A stretch of DNA of 64,000 bases from Ancylobacter novellus DSM 506 (GTDB lineage: Bacteria > Pseudomonadota > Alphaproteobacteria > Rhizobiales > Xanthobacteraceae). This document shows, piece by piece, positions 57,518 through 64,000 of the stretch. A model generated the notes under the pieces. It made no database searches, was not told the DNA's origin, and saw nothing but the letters and a program-made list of their open reading frames with translations. Every line of letters begins with the position of its first letter. Within the stretch, counting starts at the first letter, position 1. The translations under genes were made by a program, and so were the position numbers. Where the stretch lies: assembly GCF_000092925.1 (NCBI RefSeq), contig NC_014217.1, positions 1,116,001 through 1,180,000 of the forward strand, written 5' to 3'.

Positions 57518-58566
57518 CGGCAGTCCCGGAACGCATCGGGCTGATTTCGTCCGCGCGGCCGATGGTGCTCGGCGGCGGCCGTTTCATCGTCGAATGGCTC
57601 GAGGAGAAGCTGCGGGAGCGCGGGCATCAAGTCGAGACGATCTTCATCCCGACGACGGAAGAGCCGGACTCCGTCTTGGACCAGATGTTCGCCTTCGGCC
57701 TGATGGATCTCGACAGCCATTTCGACCGCGTCATCACCTTCCGGCCGCCGGCCCATATGGTGTGCCATCGCCGGAAGGTCTGCTGGTTCATCCACCACAT
57801 CCGCCACTTCTACGATCTGTGGGACAGTCCCGATTACAACCCGCTTCACGGCACGGTTGCGGGGGAGGCGCTGCGCGACGTGATCCATGCGGCGGACACC
57901 GCCGCCCTTGCCGGCGCCTACCGCCTCTTCACCAACAGCCGGGTCATGGCCAACAGGGTCAAGGCCTTCAACGGCCTCGATGCCACTGTGCTCTATCCGC
58001 CGGTACTGTCGCCTGAACTGTTCTTCGATGCCGGGCTCGGCGACGAGGTCGTCTGCATTTGCCGGCTGGAGCATCACAAGCGCCAGCATCTGCTCGTCGA
58101 GGCGATGAGCCATGTGCGCTCGCCCCTGCGGCTGCGCCTGAGCGGGGTCGCCTTGGACGAGGGCTATGTCGCTCACTTGCGCCGGCTTGCGGCACAGGCG
58201 GGCGAGGATCGCGTGATCATCGAGAACAGGTGGATCACGGAAGAGGAAAAGGCGCAGCAGCTCGCCGGATCGCTGGCGGCGGCCTATGTGCCCTTCGACG
58301 AGGATTCCTACGGCTATCCGACCCTCGAGGCTGCCCATGCACGGCGATGCACGCTGGTTCTCGCCGATGGCGGCGGCGTCACGGAGTTCGTGACCGACGG
58401 CGTCACCGGCCTGGTCGTCGATCCCGACCCGGAGGCGATCGGCGCCGCGCTCGACAGCCTCTATCTCGACAGGCAGAAAACCGCGCGGATGGGGGAGGCG
58501 GCGAACGACCGCATCCGCGAGCTTGGCATCGACTGGGATACGGTCATCGGACAGTTGCTCGCATGA
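57514..58566 (+). CDS. glycosyltransferase (GT4-like), first of a tandem pair
   Basis: A 350-residue GT-B protein. The N-terminal half has an unusual segment HMVCHRRKVCWFIHHIRHFY, and the C-terminal GT1/GT4 domain has the donor-binding motif EDSYGYPTLEA (an acidic pair seven residues apart) and GVTGLVVDPDPEAI. The start is a GTG sharing four bases with the previous stop. It is homologous along most of its length to the next gene product. It probably adds one sugar of a surface glycan, with substrate unknown. Confidence 0.87.
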   Translation: MTAVPERIGLISSARPMVLGGGRFIVEWLEEKLRERGHQVETIFIPTTEEPDSVLDQMFAFGLMDLDSHFDRVITFRPPAHMVCHRRKVCWFIHHIRHFYDLWDSPDYNPLHGTVAGEALRDVIHAADTAALAGAYRLFTNSRVMANRVKAFNGLDATVLYPPVLSPELFFDAGLGDEVVCICRLEHHKRQHLLVEAMSHVRSPLRLRLSGVALDEGYVAHLRRLAAQAGEDRVIIENRWITEEEKAQQLAGSLAAAYVPFDEDSYGYPTLEAAHARRCTLVLADGGGVTEFVTDGVTGLVVDPDPEAIGAALDSLYLDRQKTARMGEAANDRIRELGIDWDTVIGQLLA

Positions 58567-59594
58567 AGGTACTCGTTCTGAACACCCGAGTGCCGTTCAT
58601 CCGCGGCGGTGCGGAAGAACTGTCGCGGCATCTTGTCCGTCAATTGCTCATCGCCGGGCACGAAGCCGAGGAAATGCGGATCCCGTTTTCGTGGAATCCG
58701 AGGGAGCGCCTCGTGGACGAGATGCTCATCGCCCGCAACCTGCGCGTCGCCAATGTCGACAGGGTGATCGCACTGAGGTTCCCAGTGTATCTCGTCCCTC
58801 ACCCCCGCAAGGTGATCTGGCTGCTGCACCAGTTCCGCCAGGCCTATGACCTGTATGACGCCGGTATGTCGGATCTGGGCGACGATGCCGAGGGTCGGAT
58901 GCTGCGCCACGCCATCCGCCACGTCGATGAAGAGGCGTTTCGTTCGGCCCATCGCATGTTCGCCCTGAAGGAGGCCGCGCGGCGTCTGCGACGCTATAAC
59001 GGCGTCGATGCACAGACACTGTCCGCCCCGCTCAACGATCCCGAGCTCTTCCGCGACGAGGCGTCGGACGACTACATCTTTGCCGGCGGCAGGGTGGATG
59101 GCGGCAAGCGCCAGGCGCTCCTGGTGGAGGCCCTCCAGCATGCGCCCGACGTGCGGCTCGTCATCGCCGGACCGCCCGAGCATGCAGGGACGGAAGCCGA
59201 GCTGCGCGATCTCGCCCGGCGCTGCGGCGTCGAGGATCGTGTCCGGTTCGACCTGAGATTCCTGCCGCGTGAGGAAATCGCGGCGCTGGTGAACCGCTGC
59301 CGCGCCGCAGCCTACATTCCCTATGACGAGGACAGCGTCGGCTACGTGACGATGGAGGCCTTTCAGGCCTGCAAACCGGTCATCACCTCGACCGACGCCG
59401 GTGGCGTCCTCGATATCGTTCGCGATCAGCGGACCGGCCTGGTCGTCGAACCGACGCCGGAGGCGCTCGGCACGGCCATGGCCACCCTCTATTCGAATCC
59501 GAGCCAGGCCGCGCAGCTCGGCGAGGGCGCTCGTCAAATTCTGGAGGAGCAGCGCTATAGTTGGCCGAAGACTTTGGATAGCCTCCTCTCATGA
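58563..59594 (+). CDS. glycosyltransferase (GT4-like), second of a tandem pair
   Basis: A 343-residue GT-B protein starting MKVLVLNTRVPFIRGGAEEL, with an acceptor-side GG motif. Its LVPHPRKVIWLLHQFRQAYD and EDSVGYVTMEAF segments align with those of the preceding enzyme. GGVLDIVRDQRTGLVVEPTP forms the donor site. ATGA overlaps at both ends show tight translational coupling. The donor and acceptor are unknown. Confidence 0.88.
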   Translation: MKVLVLNTRVPFIRGGAEELSRHLVRQLLIAGHEAEEMRIPFSWNPRERLVDEMLIARNLRVANVDRVIALRFPVYLVPHPRKVIWLLHQFRQAYDLYDAGMSDLGDDAEGRMLRHAIRHVDEEAFRSAHRMFALKEAARRLRRYNGVDAQTLSAPLNDPELFRDEASDDYIFAGGRVDGGKRQALLVEALQHAPDVRLVIAGPPEHAGTEAELRDLARRCGVEDRVRFDLRFLPREEIAALVNRCRAAAYIPYDEDSVGYVTMEAFQACKPVITSTDAGGVLDIVRDQRTGLVVEPTPEALGTAMATLYSNPSQAAQLGEGARQILEEQRYSWPKTLDSLLS

Positions 59595-60889
59595 TCTCCA
59601 AGATCGCCTGGATGACGCCCTGGAATGGCCGGTCGGCCATCGCGAATTTCAGTGCCCATATCGTGCGCGAACTGCGCGAGAGGGGCTGCCGCGTCCAGAT
59701 TGTTCGCACGGAGAGCGCCGAGGGCCTGGCGCTCGCGCCGCTCGACGACATTGAGCCCGTATTGTCTCTCGCACACATCGCTCCCGAGAGCCTCGCTTGC
59801 GACGCTCTCGTGGCCAATATCGGCAATTACTTTCCCTACCATGGCGCCTTGCCGGGCTTCATGGACGAGCATCCCGTCCTCGGGATATTCCACGACGGTT
59901 TCCTCGCGGATTTCGCCGCGGCCTGGGCAGACGGCACGAACGGCGGAAACATCACGCCCACGCAGCTGGCAAGCGCCGTATATGGCGATCTGGGGCCGGG
60001 TCCCTATTGGCTGCCGCTCGTCAAGATGGCCGAAGAGCGCTCCATGCTCGAATGGCTTTCCCCCATGGTTTCCGGGGCGGTGGTCCACTCGAACTCCTGG
60101 GCGGCGCGGCTGCGCGAGAGCTGTCCGGGCGACGTGCTGGTCCGGCCGCTGGCCATGCCCGACGACAACATGCCGCCCCCGCCCGAGCCGCGTGACGATC
60201 GGTTGGTCGTGGCCAGCATCGGCTATGTCAATCCCAACAGGCAGGCCGAACAAGTGCTCTATGCGCTTGCGAGCCATGGCGAACTGCGCCGGCGGTGCGA
60301 GTTCCGGTTGATCGGGCCCGTCACATCCGAGACCCGGGTGGCGCTCGAAAGCCTGGCCCTCGATCTCGGACTGCGCAGGCCCAGCTTCACGGGATGGGTG
60401 GAAGACGCCGAGCTACGCCGCCTGATGGCCACGGTCGACGTCCTGTGCTGCCTCCGCTACCCGATCCTCGAGACCGGTTCGGCCTCTCTGATCACCGCCA
60501 TGCGGTCGGCCCGTCCGGTTCTGGTTTCCGACCACGGAGGCTATGCGGACGTCCCCGGCGATCTGGTCTATCGCTGTAGCCCGGGAGCCGAGGCACTTGA
60601 TGTCGCCAAGCATCTGCTCGCGATCATGAACGACCGCGCGGCAGCCGCTGCCAGGGGCGTGCGCGCGCGGAGCTACTCGCTCGACGTGAACTCCGCGCGG
60701 CATTACGTGGACGGGCTGTTGCCCGCGCTCGCGCGTGCGGCAGCAGCGGCTCCGATGGTCCGATCGGCGCGCAATCTCGGCAAGCAGATCGGCGGCCTCG
60801 GGCTTCCGGCGGACAACGAGACGGCCCGGCGGTTGGAATCGCAACTGTCCGCCATGTTCGGCGAATATCCGGAGTCGGGCGATGCCTGA
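59591..60889 (+). CDS. glycosyltransferase family protein, third in operon
   Basis: A 432-residue protein with a GT-B layout. The N-terminus MISKIAWMTPWNGRSAIANF resembles GT4 enzymes, and the C-terminal half has VASIGYVNPNRQAEQVLYAL, FTGWVEDAELRRLMATVDV and SASLITAMRSARPVLVS. It is more distant from the two previous enzymes than they are from each other. A C-terminal extension of about 60 residues is not explained. It overlaps the aminotransferase gene by eight bases. Confidence 0.85.
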   Translation: MISKIAWMTPWNGRSAIANFSAHIVRELRERGCRVQIVRTESAEGLALAPLDDIEPVLSLAHIAPESLACDALVANIGNYFPYHGALPGFMDEHPVLGIFHDGFLADFAAAWADGTNGGNITPTQLASAVYGDLGPGPYWLPLVKMAEERSMLEWLSPMVSGAVVHSNSWAARLRESCPGDVLVRPLAMPDDNMPPPPEPRDDRLVVASIGYVNPNRQAEQVLYALASHGELRRRCEFRLIGPVTSETRVALESLALDLGLRRPSFTGWVEDAELRRLMATVDVLCCLRYPILETGSASLITAMRSARPVLVSDHGGYADVPGDLVYRCSPGAEALDVAKHLLAIMNDRAAAAARGVRARSYSLDVNSARHYVDGLLPALARAAAAAPMVRSARNLGKQIGGLGLPADNETARRLESQLSAMFGEYPESGDA

Positions 60890-62015
60890 AAGGATACCGA
60901 TCTATCGTCCTGACCTGTCGGGCAACGAGAAGGCCTACGTCGTCGATTGCATCGAGAGCTCGTGGATCTCGTCGATCGGCCCCTATGTCGACAAGTTCGA
61001 ACGCGCGCTGGAGAGCTTCACCAGCATCGAGCACGCGATCAGCATCTGCAACGGGACGACCGCTCTTCATCTCGCCCTGCATTGCCTCGACATCGGCCCC
61101 GGCGACGAAGTCATCGTCCCGTCCTTCACCTACATCGCGTCGGTGAACATGATCGCGCTGACGGGCGCCACGCCCGTCTTCGCGGACTGCCGCGCCCGCG
61201 ACTGGCAGATCGGACCTGACGACATCGCGCCGCTGATCACTTCCCGGACCAAGGCGATCGTGCCGGTGCATCTCTACGGAGCCGTGTGCGACATGCCGGC
61301 GATCATGGAGATCGCCGGGAAGCACGGCCTGAAGGTGATCGAGGATTGCGCGGAGTGCCTCGGAGCCTCGCGCGACAATGTCCATCCCGGCGGCTTCGGG
61401 GATATCGGCACGTTCTCCTTCTTCGGCAACAAGACCGTCACCACGGGGGAGGGCGGCGCCGTCGTCACGCGCGACCCGGCGCTGGCCACGCGGATGCGTA
61501 AGGTCAAGGGACAGGGTCAGAGCTTCGTGCGGCGCTACTGGCACGAAGAACTCGGGTTCAACTACCGCATGACCAATATCGCGGCCGCGATCGGCCTCGC
61601 GCAGCTGGAGCGGCTGGACGATATCCTCGCAGCCAAGCGTCGCATCGCAGAGCGCTATCGTACGCTGCTGGCCGACGCTCCCGTGACGTTCCAGCGCCTC
61701 GACGAAGGCGTCGTGAGCAGCGAATGGCTCGTCTCCTGCCTGCTGCCGCGCTACTGCGACCGCGACCGCCTCATGGTGGATATGGCTGCCGACGGCATCG
61801 AAACCCGGCCCGTATTCTACGGCGCGCATCAGATGCCGATGTACGCGCATCTGGCCCATGACCATCTGCGCACGACCGAGGACATCTCGGCGCGGGGGAT
61901 CTCGCTGCCGTCCTATCCGCAGCTCGGCGATGCCGATCTGGCAAGGGTGGTGACGGCCTTGACCCGCGCGCTCGACCGGCAGAGCCCGAATCTTCTCGCC
62001 CATGTCGCGGGTTGA
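60882..62015 (+). CDS. DegT/DnrJ/EryC1/StrS aminotransferase, perosamine synthetase-like
   Basis: A 377-residue PLP-dependent sugar aminotransferase. The N-terminus IPIYRPDLSGNEKAYVVDCI followed by SSWISSIGPYVDKFE matches GDP-perosamine synthetase (Per/RfbE). The internal aldimine Lys184 is in FFGNKTVTTGEGG. It would convert a 4-keto-6-deoxy nucleotide sugar to its 4-amino form. No GDP-mannose dehydratase is in the window, so the substrate must come from elsewhere. It is the last gene of the operon. Confidence 0.9.
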   Translation: MPERIPIYRPDLSGNEKAYVVDCIESSWISSIGPYVDKFERALESFTSIEHAISICNGTTALHLALHCLDIGPGDEVIVPSFTYIASVNMIALTGATPVFADCRARDWQIGPDDIAPLITSRTKAIVPVHLYGAVCDMPAIMEIAGKHGLKVIEDCAECLGASRDNVHPGGFGDIGTFSFFGNKTVTTGEGGAVVTRDPALATRMRKVKGQGQSFVRRYWHEELGFNYRMTNIAAAIGLAQLERLDDILAAKRRIAERYRTLLADAPVTFQRLDEGVVSSEWLVSCLLPRYCDRDRLMVDMAADGIETRPVFYGAHQMPMYAHLAHDHLRTTEDISARGISLPSYPQLGDADLARVVTALTRALDRQSPNLLAHVAG

Positions 62016-62350
62016 GCGGCGGGCGCCCGGCCTTCCCGCGAAGCAAAAATTGACATGCTCGCCCCCGCTCCGACCACCGGTCGAGCGGGGTCTCGATCCC
62101 CCGACCGGGATCAGGGACCCGTTGTCCTACGGACACGCAGGCGGCCGGAATGCATCCGTCGGTTGATGAAACTTGACGTCGCGGGCGCGGGAATGGAGGT
62201 TGGGCGCAGAGACGAAGCGGGGGGCGCTTCGCACGGGACGATCTGCGGCAAGCTGCGGTTCGTACTCATTAACGTCTCGCCGGCACGTGCCTCAGTTCCG
62301 ATTTTTTTTCTGCCTCCCGCCGTCCCGATTTTGGGGAGCACGCCACTGCT
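62016..62350. other. intergenic region after the glycan operon
   Basis: 335 bases with two hairpins: CCCCGCTC...GAGCGGGG with an inner GACC/GGTC (62063-62090), and GATCCC...GGGATC (62095-62112). No T-run follows directly. TTGACA at 62050-62055 could be a -35 element without a clear -10. A run of eight T lies at about 62303-62310. Confidence 0.45.
62063..62090 (+). terminator. hairpin after the glycan operon
   Basis: An eight-pair outer stem CCCCGCTC/GAGCGGGG with an inner four-pair stem, about 48 bases after the aminotransferase stop. The lack of T makes it a weak terminator candidate; it may be a Rho-assisted or stability element. Confidence 0.4.
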
Positions 62351-64000
62351 ATGACCAGTGCCTTCGTTTCCGGTATGGAAACCGTTTTCCAGCGTACCGC
62401 CTTCGCAAAGTGGCTCCGTCTGCGAAGGGAGCCTACGGATCAGGCTTGGGCAAGGGCAGACATCGCCCTCTCGGTTAGCGATGCGAAGACCGCCCATAGA
62501 ATCTACCGCGTCCTCGTCCGACGCAGGCCGACCACCTCGCATGACTTTCTCCTGGTGGGACTGGCGAATTACCGGCTGGGCAATGGAACGCGTGCGGCGG
62601 AGCTCCTCGCGGAAGGCCACAGCCGCTATCCCCTCGCTCTGTCGCTGGCTGAAAACTGCCTTCGCATCTGCGTCGAGCAGCGGCGGCTCGGCTGGATGAT
62701 CAAGATCCTCGACGCTCGGGCCGGAAGAGCCGCGTTCGAGCAACTGGTCGGTCAATCCACCGATTGGAACACACAGGTCGACCTGGTGGCCTTGCATGTG
62801 GAAGCAGGCTCGCCGGAGCTGGCCGATGCGAGGATCGAAGAGATCATCCGGACGAGCGACAATGTAGCCGCGTTGTGGAGACTGTCCGACATCCTTCTCG
62901 CACTCGGCCGCAAGGATGAGGCGGCCTCGATCTACAAAGGGCTTTCCAGGCGCGTCGCCGACGGGCCCGAGGCGGCGCTGTGCTGCTCCTTGTCCTTTGA
63001 GCGGCTCCTGGCGCCGCAAGAAGCCGCCGATCGGCTCGAAGCAGAAATCGTCCGATACCCGGACGTGCCCTATCTGCGTGAGCATCTCCTGCGTATTTCC
63101 CTGGATAACCGGCAGTTCAACAGGGCAGCCAGGCTCGTAGATGGCGAGGCAAACGGTCCCGAAGCGATAGAGGCGGCTCTTGAGGCCCTTAACGCGCGGG
63201 CGGGAAGTGCGGCGTTCGAACAACCGGTCAGTCAATCCACCGATTGGAACGCGCAGGTAGACCTGGTGGCCCTCCATCTGGAAACGGGCTCGCCGGAACT
63301 TGCCGATGCGAAGATCGAGGAGATCATCTGGACGTGCGACAATGTAATCGCGTTGTGGAGACTGTCGGACATCCTTCTGGCATTCGGCCGCAAGGATGAG
63401 GCGGCCTCCATCTACGAAAAGCTTTCCAAGCGCGTCATCGACGGACCCGAGGCAGCGCTGTACTGCTCCTTGTCCTTTGAGCGGCTCCTGGCGCCTCAAG
63501 AAGCCGCCGATCGGCTCGAAGCACAACTCGTCCGATACCCGGACGTGCCCTATATTCGTGAGCATCTCCTGCGTATTTCCTTTGATAATGGACTGTTTGA
63601 CAGGATAGCCAGGTTCGTAGATGCCGAGGCAAATGATCCTGAAGCGATAGAGGTCGCACTCGAACAATTTTCAGAGCGCAGGCAACAACTGAAGATTGTA
63701 GAATACTATATCGACAAGGAAGACATATCCCGTGTCAAGCGCAAGCTGAGCCAGGCTCCCGGCGATGAACCCGACCCAAGCGGTTCGCTTTGGAACATCG
63801 CCGATCGGCTGGAAGGCAAGGGTTTTGCGGCCGAAGCCCGTGAAATCTACCAGTCCTTGATGACCCGGCCGCGCGAGAGCATGTGGGATGCTTATTTCGC
63901 GGGAGCGTCCGCACTGAGGCTGAGCGATATCGCTGCTTGCCTGACGGTTCTTGAAGAGGGGCTGAGAAAATATCCGGAAGCGGTTGAGCTTCGTCATTTT
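62351..64000 (+). CDS. large helical-repeat (TPR-like) protein with tandem duplication, 3' end outside window
   Basis: From the ATG at 62351 the frame is open for 550 codons to the window edge. Segments such as LWRLSDILLALGRKDEAASI and EHLLRISLDN look like tetratricopeptide-type helical pairs. Residues 122-281 and 282-441 are two copies of a 160-residue block, near identical for most of their length. The last 110 residues continue with diverged repeats (IADRLEGKGFAAEAREIYQS). By position it may serve the glycan system as a scaffold or tethering protein. No enzyme motif is seen. Function unknown. Confidence 0.8.
   Translation, partial: MTSAFVSGMETVFQRTAFAKWLRLRREPTDQAWARADIALSVSDAKTAHRIYRVLVRRRPTTSHDFLLVGLANYRLGNGTRAAELLAEGHSRYPLALSLAENCLRICVEQRRLGWMIKILDARAGRAAFEQLVGQSTDWNTQVDLVALHVEAGSPELADARIEEIIRTSDNVAALWRLSDILLALGRKDEAASIYKGLSRRVADGPEAALCCSLSFERLLAPQEAADRLEAEIVRYPDVPYLREHLLRISLDNRQFNRAARLVDGEANGPEAIEAALEALNARAGSAAFEQPVSQSTDWNAQVDLVALHLETGSPELADAKIEEIIWTCDNVIALWRLSDILLAFGRKDEAASIYEKLSKRVIDGPEAALYCSLSFERLLAPQEAADRLEAQLVRYPDVPYIREHLLRISFDNGLFDRIARFVDAEANDPEAIEVALEQFSERRQQLKIVEYYIDKEDISRVKRKLSQAPGDEPDPSGSLWNIADRLEGKGFAAEAREIYQSLMTRPRESMWDAYFAGASALRLSDIAACLTVLEEGLRKYPEAVELRHF
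62714..63673 (+). repeat. 480-bp tandem direct repeat inside the TPR-like gene
   Basis: Copy 1 is 62714-63193 and copy 2 is 63194-63673, with no spacer and a unit of exactly 480 bases (160 codons). Long stretches, for example around CAATCCACCGATTGGAAC, are identical, and most differences are scattered single bases. It is a clear in-frame duplication. Confidence 0.9.

Noticed and set aside
62111..63667. 518-codon open frame on the minus strand opposite the repeat protein
   Set aside because: It is antisense to the plus-strand frame, and its own repeats follow from the DNA duplication. The plus frame has helical-repeat character and continues to the window end, whereas the minus product matches nothing I know.

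Overview
The window is high-GC, gene-dense chromosomal DNA from an alphaproteobacterium. The gene orders rpsF-rpsR-DUF2232, fabD-fabG-acpP-fabF-mltG-yicC-gmk, lptF-lptG-lptD-surA-pdxA-rsmA and hdaA-ppk-ppx-rnd-aspS, a Rhizobiales-type porin and a DUF992 protein point to Hyphomicrobiales (Rhizobiales). A Xanthobacteraceae-like lineage (Ancylobacter, Starkeya, Xanthobacter) is my inference and cannot be proved from the sequence alone. No rRNA, tRNA, CRISPR array, IS element or prophage was seen.

Layout. 1-1.4 kb (minus): ribosomal proteins S6 and S18 and a DUF2232 membrane protein cut by the window edge. 1.8-8.4 kb (plus): type II fatty acid synthesis, the lytic transglycosylase mltG, yicC and guanylate kinase. 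8.4-16.1 kb (minus): the LPS export operon lptF-lptG-lptD with a SurA-like chaperone, pdxA and rsmA. 16.3-20 kb (plus): leucyl aminopeptidase, DNA polymerase III chi and a porin. 20-31 kb: an ABC-F ATPase, a Tat-exported cyclase-family enzyme, a DinB protein, aquaporin Z, two small Cys-containing membrane-anchored proteins, ndk, two tandem TerC proteins, a molybdopterin oxidoreductase and a second cyclase-family protein. 31-43.8 kb: purN/purM, a BenE-type transporter, an AI-2E family permease, HdaA, the polyphosphate pair ppk/ppx, rnd, DUF992 and aspS. 43.8-50.2 kb: a cluster of palindromes, an AsmA-like protein, a MaeB-type malic enzyme, two near-identical cold-shock genes and a GFA-family protein. 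50.3-52.9 kb: an AsnC-type regulator divergent from arginase and a frameshifted ornithine cyclodeaminase, which together look like an arginine-to-proline catabolic unit.

53-64 kb is the most accessory part. It holds small hypothetical genes, an orphan amidohydrolase of the resorcylate decarboxylase type and a secreted Cys-rich protein with an internal duplication. These are followed by a tightly coupled six-gene surface-glycan operon: FkbM methyltransferase, NeuD-like acyltransferase, three glycosyltransferases and a perosamine-synthetase-like aminotransferase. The window ends inside a large repeat protein with a 160-residue tandem duplication.

Most of the window is conserved housekeeping DNA. 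The points most worth a second look are the ocd frameshift, the 480-bp in-frame duplication, the duplicated Cys-rich module, the glycan operon, a terminator that overlaps the start of the molybdoenzyme gene, and dispersed palindromic repeats. I found no convincing new defence or mobile system.
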